Assembly (NCBI RefSeq): GCF_004210375.1
Contig: NC_134831.1
Span: forward strand, 47,154,035-47,218,034
DNA: 64,000 bases
Reading direction: 5' to 3'
From: Tachypleus tridentatus
Lineage: Eukaryota > Arthropoda > Merostomata > Xiphosura > Limulidae
The stretch's first letter is position 1; each line of letters starts with the position of its first letter. Shown piece after piece: positions 22,871 to 33,943 of the stretch. The notes under the pieces were generated by a model. It ran no database searches and was not told the DNA's origin. It saw only the letters and a program-made list of their open reading frames with translations. The position numbers and the translations under genes are program-made.

Positions 22871-23342
22871 GTTGTTAGTGTATGTATTTGAAATAAAAAT
22901 GACATATAAAAATGGCAAAATTGGGAAAATATTTGTTTATTTCTTAATATATATGGTTTCCATTCATTAAAGAGATTTTTTTCTAATAAAAGTATTGATG
23001 ATATCACAGAAAATACCTTAATTTAGAAAGAATTTAAGATTAACAGTGCACAGGGGCAATCCCTCAAGGTTGTAGGTCTCAACCTGTAAAGCCTATGCTT
23101 TCATCGTGATCAGGGCATGGGAAACCGACTAATACATAAATCTAATAAGTTGTGTGATGCCAAATAATTTTACTAGTTGTCAGTATAAACATCTTTAGTA
23201 TATTCTTCTTTCACTCAGTATTTGTACTGTTGTCTCCAAATATTATATGTATATACACAAACACACACAGATATAAAGTTTTAAAAACTGAAACTGACTT
23301 CTTAAAATATTAATCATTGAAATAAATTCATATTTCATTTAG

Positions 23343-23459
23343 GTTCTTCAGGGATTAGAGTTTCTTCACCGTAACCACATAATACACAGGGATATTAAAA
23401 GTGTTAACATTTTACTTGGAGTAGATGATGATGTAAAATTAAGCACATTTTCAGACATG
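23343..23459 (+). pseudogene. PAK relic exon 4: catalytic loop, cut by Tc1
   Basis: After the acceptor at 23342 it reads [20 protein letters not shown] and [21 protein letters not shown] and the downstream Lys and Asn are kept. The residue before that Asn is Val instead of Asp, and DFG is replaced. A Tc1 element begins at 23460 and removes the natural donor. Confidence 0.88.
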
Positions 23460-24171
23460 CACTGCTGACCAAAATCTTAAGGCCAATGAACATAAAGAAA
23501 AAATATGCATTTTTTTTGTTGTTAGACTCAACCACTTATTTGAGTAGAGCTTCAAAAGATGAAAAAAATAAGAAAAGGGAAAATAAAAAAAACCTTTTTC
23601 AGCATTTAATAGGGAAAATGTGAACACTATGAAATTAGTATAAATACTAGCTGGTCAAAAGTTTAAGACCATTCCAAAAAGAAGTCCTAAACAAGGCAGG
23701 AAATGTCCAACAAGAGGTCTCAGTAGTGTGTTGCACGGCTGTCATTGCGAATAACTGCAAACGCTTGCTTTGGCATGGTCAATATAAGCGTTTATAGAAG
23801 GCTGGCTAGAATGTTATTCCAAGTGGTGAAGATGGCTTCATGAAGATCATGCACTGTTTGGAATTGACGTCTATTTCTATAGACTTCCCTTGTTATATAC
23901 CCCCAAACATTTTCAATGGGGTTCAGTTCGGTTGAACATGCTGGATGGTCCAAAAGAATCACGTCATTTGCCATAAAAAAAAAAAGTCCTTTGTCCTACG
24001 GGCATTCTGGATTGCAGCATTGTCCTGCTGAAAGATCCAGTCATTTCCATACAAGTGAGGGCCTCCAGTCAATAAGGATGCTCTCTCCAACATGCCAGTG
24101 TAGCCAACTGCTGTTTGACGCCCCTATATAACCTGAAGCTCCATTGTTCCATGGAAGGAGAAATTTGTTTT
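23460..24171 (-). mobile_element. Tc1-like transposon, 3' half only
   Basis: The inverted repeat CACTGCTGACCAAAATCTTAA starts at 23460. On the minus strand the element encodes the end of a Tc1 transposase: DHPACSTELNPIENVWGYI and TWNNILASLL (23974-23792), with upstream parts to about 24171 (SFHGTMEL region). It belongs to the same family as 8231-9177 and includes the stretch deleted there. The 5' half and left repeat are absent, so it is dead. Confidence 0.88.
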
Positions 24172-24521
24172 GTAAGGTACATATTATACTGTTATTTATT
24201 AACTTCATGAACTTTAATGTGTTTTGCTATACTATCACCACCATACTGATAATCCTCTGTAAACAAACAGTGATATATTAAATAATTCATCAATGGTGTT
24301 CATATACCCTATAGTTATACTTTTGGAGTCATTTAGACATAGTTAAGGAGGATTGTCCAAGCTATTTAATGCTAGTGTCATTAACAGTATTGGTTAGAAT
24401 GTTTAATATATGTATATATATTTCATTATGTATACATAAATTTTTAGTATCAGTATTATTTTAAGCAATTAAGATAAAATAATGAATTATTCATCAAGTC
24501 ATACTTTTTTTTTGTTTTCAG
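24172..24521 (+). other. Interval where the PAK activation-loop exon should be
   Basis: No sequence encoding the TMVGTPYWMAPE region is visible. A TTTGTTTTGTAAG before GTACAT at 24172-24190 could be the last scrap of the exon cut by Tc1; this is speculative. Confidence 0.4.
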
Positions 24522-24658
24522 ACATATCATCTCATAGCACGAAATGGTAAACCAGACATCAGAAAAAATTATTATTGTCTCCAGTCTTCAGAGACTTTCT
24601 GGACAAATGTTTAGAAGTGAATGTAGATGAAAGATACACAGCCTCTGAATTTTTAAAG
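24522..24658 (+). pseudogene. PAK relic exon 5: kinase C-lobe, frameshifted
   Basis: The first half reads YHLIARNGKPDIRKN (PAK YLIATNGTPELQN). The second half, in another frame from about 24575, reads LSPVFRDFLDKCLEVNVDE then RYTASEFLK before the GTGTGG donor at 24659. A frameshift near 24570 separates the halves. No terminal exon (HPFLK...) was found downstream. Confidence 0.85.
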
Positions 24659-25213
24659 GTGTGGTATAAATTACTGTTATTTTACGGGGATATTTTGCTC
24701 AACTTTGAACCTAACATCTTAAAGAAACACAGTAAAAAAAACAATATCGGTAAATAAAAAAGTTCACTGTCATGTTTGGGTGTTCTTCTAACAGTATGAA
24801 AGCTTCAATTTAAGGCATCAACTCATAATTAAATATTGTTTATTGTGTAATATCTATAATTTCTATATAGTATCAACCTTTACTGGTGAAAAAAGGGAAT
24901 AATTTTTATGTCCCTGACCAGTTTTTAAGTAAATATTTTTAGTTAGATTTAAATCTATCCATTCCAATTTATTTTAGTTGATTTGTAACTGGGAGAAGTG
25001 TATGAACTGAATAGTAATGTTTCTATTATCAAATGTTTAACATTATGAACAACAATTTTGTTATTGTTTATTTTCAGATACTTTAAATATTAATTTAAAT
25101 ATTTTAAAAAATAATTTAAATTTAATATTAATTTAAAGTTAAATATTAATTAATTAATGCATTTACCGTTCATAAAAAAAAACTTGATTTTTACGACATT
25201 TCATATGGTTCAA
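24659..25213. other. No gene recognised
   Basis: Very AT-rich, with a run of TTAAATATTAA-type simple sequence at about 25080-25155. Confidence 0.5.
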
Positions 25214-25973
25214 CTAAGAGGTAGTTCTCTATATATTAGTCATGAGAAAAAGTTGAAACTTTGTAGAATGGACAGCAACTGCCTGTTGTGGAGCCACAAA
25301 TGTAGAGAACGACGTTTTGAGTCTTCCACCTTTTGTCTTCAGGTCAGTGTGTGTGTGAGGTGTTGTCGGTCTTTCATAGTATCCTGATGGATTGTGGAGA
25401 GCGTATTATGATTGGTTGGATTATCACTGTTTCTATTTGAAGGAGAGATTTACTGTAGATTCAACCAATGGTAGCCACAGGTTACTCTCCTCAAATCTGC
25501 AGTCTCTGTTGAGTGAAGGTCTAATAATGTTAATATAAATCGTCTTCCAGAATTTGTTTGTGTCAATGATTCTCTTTGGTATGTCGCTGTTTATTTTTTA
25601 CCAGAATGGACCTTAAGGTGTTGTAGGATTTCCACCAGACTTCTATGTTGAATTTCTTGGCTATGCAATTGAGTTTTTCACTGGGAGAAAACTAGAATCA
25701 TTGACACAGACAAATTATGGAAGACAAGAAAAATAAAAAAAATAAAAAAATCATTTTATATTAACACTATAATATCTTCACTAAACAGAGGTTCCAGATT
25801 AGAGGTGAGTAACCTATGGCTACCATTGGTTGAATCCTCAGGAAATTTCTCCTCCAGTTAGAAACAGTGATAATCCAACCAAATCATAACATCCTTTCCA
25901 CAATCCATCAGGACACTATAAAAGACTGACAACACCTTACATACACTCTGAGGAGCTAGTCACCGAGCAAGTC

Positions 25974-25980
25974 AGACGTG
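25974..25980 (+). promoter_or_regulatory. DPE-like element in the LINE leader
   Basis: AGACGTG matches the RGWCGTG downstream promoter element. It lies at +23 from the start set by the target duplication, or at the canonical +28 if the true start is 5 nt upstream within the duplication. Confidence 0.45.
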
Positions 25981-25985
25981 CCAAT

Positions 25986-27008
25986 ATGTTATTCAGAACG
26001 AAACGTTCATCCTCGCCAGTCAGGCCGTTAGTGCCGCCTGTAATCGTCGACGGCTTACCGCCGAACCTCACGCCGTACCAAGTCGCCACGTTGATCGCCC
26101 GAGCTAAGCCTGGGGCAACCATCGAACCGTCCAGGACCCGTATTTTACGCCGGGGAGGAATCCTCATCCAACCAGCCACTACTGCAGACCAAACCTATCT
26201 GTGCCAGCCATGGAACACTGAATTTAAAGTAAGTTGTTCCCCTACTAAAAGTCCAGTCAATCTTTATTGTGTATTCCTCAGGGGCGTCGACCCATCAATT
26301 CAACCAGAAGAAATTAGACAAACCATAGAACCCCAAATACAAGCCAAGGTATACGCAGTTCATCGAATTTATTCTAAGAACAGTAATCATCCCACACACT
26401 TCATGAAGATAGTGACAACATCGAAGTGCAGTGCCGACTGTATTTTACGAGATGGCTGTTATTATCATATATTTCATTTTAGAGCCGAACGCCCACATCG
26501 ACGACCACTCAAGAATGGTTCAAACCAAGCACCCAGATATCGCAAACAACCAACGGAAATCTTCCAACAGGAAAATACCAAAATATCGCCGAGTCCAGAC
26601 CGTATTAGAAGAAACATGAAGACGGATTCAGACAACCCGACTCAGAAGACGACAACACCCATTGTTAGCAACACGCCAAGTACCAGTAGTTCAAGAAAGA
26701 AAAAGGACAATTCCTGCCAGACTTCAATCCTAGTTCCACAGAATTCAACAACCAGCCAGACTCAAACCATTACGAAGATAACCATCGACGCGACAGCACA
26801 AACTGAAAAACAATCTACCTCCACGCAGAAAACTCAAACCAAAATCTCGAGAAGAAACAAAGCATCACAGACCAGCGAAGAACAACTCACCGAAGAACAG
26901 CCAGTAGTTCCACCACCAAGACCACGTTTCTCAGTTGCACCAATGGGCTTCAAGTGTGGAAACAAGTTCATAATGAAGTTACCACCCGATCTACAAGACT
27001 GCAGCTAA
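25986..27008 (+). CDS. LINE ORF1 (gag-like) protein, intact 340 codons
   Basis: Uninterrupted ORF from the first ATG after a 34-nt leader. Residues about 15-160 hold two RNA-binding-like segments: IVDGLPPNLTPYQVATLIAR, and YCVFLRGVDPSIQPEEIRQT followed by VYAVHRIYSKNS. This style is seen in Jockey-clade ORF1 proteins (a PRE_C2HC-like region). Residues about 165-310 are a basic, Ser/Thr/Gln-rich disordered tail. The zinc knuckles expected after the FHFRAERPH segment are absent. The C-terminus is PPRPRFSVAPMGFKC...LPPDLQDCS. Likely role: binding its own RNA during retrotransposition, using another element's RT (inference). Codon use is less AT-rich than its surroundings. Confidence 0.8.
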   Translation: MLFRTKRSSSPVRPLVPPVIVDGLPPNLTPYQVATLIARAKPGATIEPSRTRILRRGGILIQPATTADQTYLCQPWNTEFKVSCSPTKSPVNLYCVFLRGVDPSIQPEEIRQTIEPQIQAKVYAVHRIYSKNSNHPTHFMKIVTTSKCSADCILRDGCYYHIFHFRAERPHRRPLKNGSNQAPRYRKQPTEIFQQENTKISPSPDRIRRNMKTDSDNPTQKTTTPIVSNTPSTSSSRKKKDNSCQTSILVPQNSTTSQTQTITKITIDATAQTEKQSTSTQKTQTKISRRNKASQTSEEQLTEEQPVVPPPRPRFSVAPMGFKCGNKFIMKLPPDLQDCS

Positions 27009-27690
27009 CAGTTTCCACGTATACCACCAACATAGTTCATCAGTTTTTTTTTTGTTTGTTTGTTTGTTGTTGTTTTGTTGTTTTTTTCCCAGCTACTTCC
27101 GGGCACGGTCTGGGTAGATTATTCGGCGCCCAGGCCGTGAAAGTGGGTTTTCTCGGGGTACTCCCGTTTCCCCCCACAGCATAATCTCTGGCATCGGACC
27201 TGTAGGTCCCAGCCTCATTCTGAAAAGGGCCGTTTACCCAGTCAAAGGTATCTAATCAATCACTGTAAATTTCAAAAATCAATTCGCCAGCCGCCAGTGT
27301 ACTCCGTCCTCGAGCCAAGGTCTGGCTCACTTCACTTTCGCTGCTTTCGTCCAGTTCTCCCGTCCTTCCTATCACTCACAAATACACCACTCCATTTTTT
27401 GAAATGTTAAAAATAAAGTAAAAATCCCACGGATATTTTAAAACATATCTCATGTAAGGGGACGAAGAGGAACTACAAAGTTCCTGAACACCCCAGTTGG
27501 AGAGAGAACTCTTCTGATTTCTCTCTCTCTAAACTGAACCCCTGCCACGTTAGTTTAGTTTAGTTAGTTACATACACTCTGATCTGAAGACAAAAGGCGG
27601 AAGACTTTCAAAATGTTGTTCTCTACACTTGTGTCTCCACAACTTGCAGTTGCTGTCCATTCTACAAAGTTTTATCATGAATACTATGTC

Positions 27691-29843
27691 TAAACAATCT
27701 ATCAAAGTATGACAGAAAGTTGTTCAGTGTTAGCATTTTTTTCTTGTCATCATTCATACATAAACAACTTATATAACAACAAGAAAGCGATTCCAGTGAA
27801 GAAGAATATCAATAACTTTTATATTTACATGTATAAGTTTGATAATATACAATTTGTTTTATAATAAAAAGAGTTAATTTCCTCTTTGTTGTGTTTCCAT
27901 AAATTTTTGCAATAGAAAATGTTTTAAATTCAAAAATAAGTAAATGACATACCTATAGTATCATGCAGTATAAATAATAATAATAACAACTGTGTTAGTG
28001 GGTTATGTAAATCCTCATTAAAAAAGACCATTTATGCATATCTGTATACATTTTACATGATAAAGAATATAACATCATTCCACATTTTTGAATACTTCCT
28101 TAGATGCACGAGTGAGAGAAAACTAAACAAATCTACTAAAAATGCATGTGCATTAAACTCCCATTGGGAAACAAATATTTATTTTTGAAAATGTTTATAA
28201 TAATTTTAAGTATTTTTTAAATAATTCATGAAAAAATTCATTTCTTTTAATGGTTTGAGAAAAGGAATTAGAAGAACCTTGTTGATTTTGTTTTTCTTCT
28301 TTTATGTGATCTTTATACCTGCTTAGAGTTCAACTTTCATTCCAAAGTAAAGAAAATACCATAGTATATCTATGTTTTTATACAACTGATAATTGTTAAA
28401 GAAGTTATGGAAAGACTTGTAGGACTGTTGATGTGTAGTGAATTTTATTTTATTTTTGTACTTTTTTTCTTTTTTGAAACTGTTTATGATAAAGTATATG
28501 TGACATTTTTATCAGTAGTAATTTCAAACCTGAAGACATTTGCTTACAGAGGAATGGTTGAAAATAAATTCTTATACAGTTCTTGTTGTATTTACAAACA
28601 TATAAAACTTAAACTGTTTATTTTTTTTCAAACATCATTAATTTCATCAATACTCAGAATGGTTTAATCATATTTCATTGCAACTTGTTGCCCTTTTTTT
28701 GTACAAATCGTGTTGGTAAAAATTTGTAGCTTAATATATGGAATTATTTACTCTTCATTTGTCAACATGTTATTAGAGTGCTGTACATTGTAAAAATATA
28801 GTAAACTTCTAGTATACAGAGACTAATTTAATAAAATAGGTATAATGTAGAAAAAGCACACTTTTGAACAAATATTTTTATTTTACATACAGCATCCTTT
28901 CGTGAAACTGGTAGACTATTGACAACTTTTCCACCACCTCTTATAGTTTTATTTTGATATACATGTTTGTTTAAATTTAATATATGTATGGAAATACGTG
29001 TAATGTATATTGTTGAATGTGTATTGCAAACGTCCCACCTGTTCTCTATATTTGTAGAAGATTCTCGAGTAGAAGTATAAACAATGTGCAAATTGTGTAT
29101 GTAATATATTTGTGTTGAGAAAGAAAATTGTGTATATCAGTTTTGTTGGCAAATATAAATTTGATACATATTAAATTAACTTCTAAATTCAAATTAAAAT
29201 TTCTTATTGTTTGAAACTGGAAAACATAACATAATAGATCAGAGACTCATCTATGATAAATTATAATATGTAACATAATAAAACACATTGTCAAAACTCA
29301 TTAATATATCAAAAATTAAATGTTCCCATACACATGTTTAAATGACTTGCAAGAATCAGTTTACAAAGCCAGCATCACTCTCACAAAAGTAGGTTAACAG
29401 AGTGTTTTCACCAGATTTCCCTAAGATTAGCAGTATATTGTGTATACAATAAACCAAGAAAGGGAAATAAATATTTCATTAAAGAATTATACCACGAACA
29501 AAGTGAAACTGATTAACAAATATTTTCTATTTTTCTGAATATTTGTAACATTTATGAAGTACAAGCACACAGCAGTTTTCTCATCTTGCATATAAAGAGA
29601 AAAAATTTACTCTGATCACATTTTATTTTGTTTACCACAATGAACATTTTTTTGTAATTATGTTTGTATACAAAAATACAAACAAACTAAAGAAAAGGGT
29701 ATAAATTGATGTAAAATGAATACACATTCTCATTCTTCATGGTTTTTAATTAAATTACGTTGTTTTGTCTCATACACTGTGCTGTGATCTTTCTTTTATG
29801 TATTGCATTTTGAACATCTCATTTCACTAACAGTAATCGGCCA
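27691..29843. other. No gene recognised
   Basis: AT-rich DNA. Scattered short frames on both strands lack motifs. The frame at 28407-28667 is Phe/Tyr-rich, as expected from random AT-rich sequence. Confidence 0.5.
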
Positions 29844-30190
29844 TCATGCTGGTGTTCCACCTTCCATGATACCTACTCTCCATTTCCTGGTACTTTGATG
29901 AAGCCTTTCCCCTTGTTCTTCACTGGCACCAAGATTTTTAGGGAAATAGTCATTGTGAGAGCACAAGAAATAAACTTTCAAGCTGATATTACAACCCAAT
30001 TGTTTGAAGCTATCAAATATGTTACTGACAACATTTTCATAATTTGGATCCCTATTGTTTTCTAAATATTTGTCAATAACATCTTTAAAGGTAATCAATG
30101 CATTTTTTCCATCTTTCCTCACTGTTCTTTCACACTGTTCATATGATACGAGTTTCCTACTCTGAAGCCTACCAGAAGTCACTTGTTTTA
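29844..30190 (-). pseudogene. Fragment of a repeated arthropod protein of unknown function
   Basis: On the minus strand: NISLKVYFLCSHNDYFPKNLG, then EEQGERLHQ. I recognise the pattern LK.HFLHSHL.YFP.NLG..SEEQGERFHQDI, which recurs in many predicted arthropod proteins and behaves like a multicopy, transposon-derived family. I cannot name the superfamily. Upstream text (VIDKYLENNRDPNYENVVSN) also fits the family. The adjoining stretch to 30440 is open in another frame. The C-terminal part after HQ is out of register (RKWRVGIMEGGTPA), so the gene is broken. Confidence 0.6.
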
Positions 30191-30639
30191 ATATTTCCTT
30201 TTAAAGGAGCGAGGAATTGCCCACACAAATACTTGAAACAGAAATTTCTGAAGATTTTGTTGAAGTATGCAATTATTTGGAGGAGAGTGGAATGTGATAC
30301 TATATTTTTCCTTTTGTTGTCTTTGGTTACTTCTTTCAGCTGGCCCAACAGGGCAAAGGCTTCATCAGGATGAAGGTTAAAGTGAAGGACAACTATTAAA
30401 ATCTCATCATTTCTTGTCATGGTGTCAGTGCTACCCATGAGGAATAAAAATAACTGTCAATGATGTCAGTGTTGTCTAGCTGCATTTCATTGTTCTATAT
30501 ATTGGTTGGATGTGGAACTCCTTTAACACTTTGCTGCCTTTCCTCAGAGTAACATCTTCAATAGTTTTCAGTTATTCCAGAGAACCAATTGTTGTATCCA
30601 TTTTGGGCTTGATTACTGAGCAGTTTTAATTATTTTTTA

Positions 30640-31440
30640 TTAAAGGTAAGATCAAGCTGAATGATGAGTTTCCTGGCACTGAAAAATAAGTGGGTGATGT
30701 GGATCACAGAATATGATTTTTTTTTTTCATGTCCACTGGCAGATTGTCTTGAGTTCAGCTAATCGTTGTCACCACCAGTGTCTGTGTTTTCAAGATCAAT
30801 GATCACTGCTGAGTAGTGTCTCTGAGAGAGGAATTACCCTTCAAATGGAACAACCATTTGGTGTGAGATGCCTTTTTCAGTGTCTTTGTTTTCTGTCTGA
30901 AGTTTTTCAAGGAATCTTGTTCGGTTTCCAAAAGCCTTATAGAACCTGTACACACTACTGAGGACTTTATCAGTGTTTCAGAACTCTTTGATGTTTTCAA
31001 AACTGTATCTTGCAGCAAGGATTGGTGAAGGTTTTGGCAGTGTACATTGACCAATTCAGGTTTCAGGGTTTTCAGTCTTATTGCAACACCTGTTTTGTGT
31101 CCTACCATCGTATTATACTCATCACTACCAAAGGCCATAAATGTGTTCAATTTCACATGTTCCTCAATTTTTTTTGTCTCGGCAACTATTGTCTCTCACT
31201 TTCTATTGTCCACTTACATGTCTTTTAGAAAGTCCACATTCATTTCACCGTCATCATCAACACACTTTGCACAGAAGATCAGGTGTTTCTTGTTGGAACT
31301 GTTTCTGGCCTGATCAGTTATTGCATAGGTTTGACTTGCACTAACATGCTGCTTCAAAGTCTGTTTAATATTGGTGAATATGGCTGCCAGCAACTCATCA
31401 GCAGTAGTTGTTGAAAGCAGCATGCTTACCTTGACTCAGG
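30640..31440 (-). pseudogene. hAT-type transposase fragment
   Basis: On the minus strand: TNIKQTLKQHVSASQTYAIT and CAKCVDDDGEMNVDFL (31410-31220), then FMAFGSDEYNTMVGHKTGVA near 31140-31080 and PELVNVHCQNLHQSLLQ. These match the hAT central region: CVDEDG..EDFL, then the second-Asp block GSDGASVMxGxKxGV and the IHCVNHRLxLA segment, here degraded. KKASHTKWLFH corresponds to the downstream TRW motif. Both termini are missing. It is a different family from the 11554-18238 element. Confidence 0.6.
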
Positions 31441-33634
31441 TGTGCAAGAACAGGACTTCTTAAATCTGTTATTGCAAAATTAATCAAGCCTTCATAGACT
31501 GATGAGTGAAAATGCTGTGTCTCACTAGAAAATGTAATAGTTTTCTAGCACATATATCATCATCAGATTCCCTGGAGCTTAGAGGAATTCTGTCTTAGAA
31601 GTGTTTTTGTATGTTCAGCTAAGTGTCATTTTTTATGTTGTTCAAATTGTTGATGGTCTACAATGTTTTTAAGTTTTAATCTTTTGCACCCTTTTATTTT
31701 ATTGATACACTACTACCATTCAATCCAAATGTGTTATGTTTGTGATACAGTTTACAAAACATTACAATCACATTGCAATCCTTTATAGAGATGATCTGTA
31801 CAGATGAATCAGATGGAAGTACTTACAGCTGGGTTTCTGTCATTGCAAATAGATAAGAACATTTCAACTTTAATAGCAGTCATATTGGATTATTTTCTTA
31901 TGAAGAATATGGCTCTTTCAAAATTACAGCATCTCACTAACATGGATTCCAGTTCAATACCAGCACATATCTACATGATGTAAAATCTAATAAAAATGTA
32001 CAAATGTTGAGCTTTCAAACACATTCAGAAACACAAAACTGCACAAAGGCTACTTTTTACAGGCAGAATTTTTTTTTCAAACATAAGTGAGGTAATTAAG
32101 AAATGAAATAGAAAATTTATCACTCAGTGAAAATATTAATTTGTCTCTAATTGTTCAAAGAAATTAGCGTTCATTCGCACTTGGTTGAAAATATGTAAAG
32201 AGAAAATATGACGATTACTTATAAATGAAGTGCTGAAATCAGTTACACATGGATGGTTTATTGCCAAAAGATTTTCTATGCTAAACTATATCTTTCATGT
32301 ACTCCAGGGGAACAACAAACAAACAAAATTTTAGGGTCGCTTAGGTTTTATCTGAATGACCAAATATGTTTTACTGAATGTATGATAATTAGATATATTA
32401 ATATAGAGATTACATAGCAAATGCATTTTGTCCATATTGTTGATGGAAATCTAGCTAAAAAGGGTCTCTCAAAAATTTATTTATTTTGCTACACACGAAA
32501 ATAATTATAGCTATAAAACTTAAATTAAAAAATAGTTCGTGTATAATTCTGTCAAAGAAAAACGACAATAAAAAATGTTATACAATAATTATAAATTCTC
32601 ATGGTTTTTCTTGTGAGAAAGGATTAGATGCATTGGTTTGGTTTAGCAATCTTAGCCCTCTAATTTTCAAGCTGCTTTAACGTCCGTTTAATAGATGGCA
32701 TGATGCCTTACCAATACGTACAATTTTTTTATGAAACTAAGAAACAATACTATATCGTCAAAGCGGCCAGGTAACCAGATGCTTCCGACGGTTTCACTTT
32801 TAACATAGTCTCAAAACGTTGTTACAACATTCTTGTGTTATATAAAAGTTTTCTATATCTATATCAGTCGTTTACTCTATATATAATGAACTCCTACCTA
32901 ATAGATTACAATTAATGAATTAGAAAGGCAGCAGGGCGTAGTAGTTGTTCAACAGATAGGTAAAAAAAAGAGCAGAGAGGCGGCTTGCCCTGCTATCACG
33001 CTTTATATGTAACTATGCAATTTTGGTTGACACAGAAAAAGCCTTGTTACCTCCTCTTTACATATAGCTGGGTTTCAAGAAGCAGTTTCTAAATACCTTA
33101 AGATAAATATAGTGACTGTTTCAAGTAGCTACGTGTAATCCACAGCTCTTTTAGAAGGGATTTTTTTTTTGTTGAGCCTCAGAGTAGGAAATTGATTTTG
33201 GATGAACAGTTTAAAAGGACAGTGATGAAGTATGAAAGAGAAGAAGGGATTGCCTTTAAGGATGTTATCGAAAAAATGTAAAGAAACAACAAGGACCTAA
33301 ATTTTAAAAATATTGATAATAACATCTCAATAACTTTAAAGAGTTGGGTTGTATTTCTTACACTCGCATATTCCCAAAACGTTGCAAAGAGTGATAAATA
33401 TTTTAGTATAGACATGTGTTTTATCTATTTTGAACACTTTTATCACATTTTTTCTTATGGTCTTTTCTACTGTATGTTTTAATTTACCGTTTTTGATATC
33501 TTGAGCAGCAGTAACAATGTCCTGAAAGAGGCATTGATGTTGATAGCCTGGTGATACAATAATATGGGAAAACTATGAATTCACCTAGTTATGGATAAAA
33601 AATGCCAATCTGGTTTATACTGAGATTTACGCCC
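31441..33634. other. No gene recognised
   Basis: AT-rich, with no motif-bearing frame. GTCTCAAAACGTTGTTACAAC near 32811-32830 faintly recalls Penelope tails, but no other part is present. Confidence 0.45.
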
Positions 33635-33755
33635 TCTCCTTAGTTGCAAAGTGGTATGTCTGCTGACTTGCAACGATAGATACTGGGATTCGATACATGT
33701 TCTACTATTACTAGCTTTGCGTTTCACTGGAACAAACAATCAAACTCAGATTTAT
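33635..33755 (+). repeat. SINE family 2
   Basis: GTGGTATGTCTGCTGACTTG, then GATACTGGGATTCGATAC (B-box-like), and a tail with TAGCTTTGCG and ACAAACAATCAAAC. A tRNA-headed SINE related to the fragment at 9380-9500. Confidence 0.65.
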
Positions 33756-33943
33756 TATATTGTGAAAAACAAGTTCCCAACATTAGTTTTGATCTAATAT
33801 TATTTTATCATCTTTCCCTTCCGCATATTTTCGGATGCTTAAATAATCATCCATTTATATTAGGTGGGAAAGTGGAAAACAAATTAAAATATTCATATTT
33901 TATGATGAAATTCATTATGGCCGCTATTTGCTCAATTCATGGG

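Larger units (their letters stand above)
18446..24658 (+). pseudogene. p21-activated kinase (PAK) paralogue, intron-bearing and decayed
   Basis: Five exons of a PAK catalytic region lie in order, with GT/AG junctions and introns of 0.9-1.8 kb, so this is not a retrocopy. Joined sense: linker and MTNKEIIEKLRTVDSVEDP (start of the PAK kinase domain), SASGTVYKALKIDTGMEVAIKQINL (glycine loop and the VAIK lysine), GDELQIVMEYL (hinge), [21 protein letters not shown] (HRD loop), and SPVFRDFLDKCLEVNVDER (C-lobe). The N-terminal CRIB region and the exon with the activation loop and APE motif were not found. The DFG motif reads STFSD, and two exons carry transposon insertions. A functional kinase is very unlikely. 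The nearest family is PAK1-3-like group I, judged by sequence feel only. Confidence 0.85.
25952..27567 (+). mobile_element. ORF1-only Jockey-like LINE with target duplication
   Basis: A 1.6-kb unit bounded by the 15-bp duplication TTACATACACTCTGA (25937-25951 and 27568-27582). It has a 34-nt leader, one intact ORF (25986-27008), a T-rich tract, and a 3' UTR that shares GTGAAAGTGGGTTTTCTCGG and a GAACACCCCAG block with the Jockey-like LINE at 49365-52550. It ends in TTAG/TTTAG repeats. There is no endonuclease or RT. AGACGTG in the leader fits the downstream promoter element of Jockey-type LINEs. This is a full-length non-autonomous 'half-LINE' in layout. Confidence 0.85.
25214..27690. mobile_element. 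Inverted pair of Penelope ends around an RT scrap, split by a LINE
   Basis: The left arm (25214 to about 25575) and the right arm (about 25695-25951 plus 27583-27690) are reverse complements over roughly 360 bp. Blocks such as GGTTGGATTATCACTGTTTC and GGACAGCAACTGCCTGTTG are mirrored. The spacer on the minus strand reads SEKLNCIAKKFNIEVWW then YNTLRSILV, the region that follows the RT in Penelope proteins. Each arm carries a CTGAAGA...AAACGTCGTTC-like segment reminiscent of the hammerhead-type ends. The right arm is interrupted by the LINE at 25952-27567. The coding content is a remnant only. Confidence 0.75.

Noticed and set aside
32811-32830. CAAAACGTTGTTAC as a further Penelope tail or ribozyme
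   Set aside because: The other core strand and helix II are absent and no neighbouring Penelope sequence is seen.
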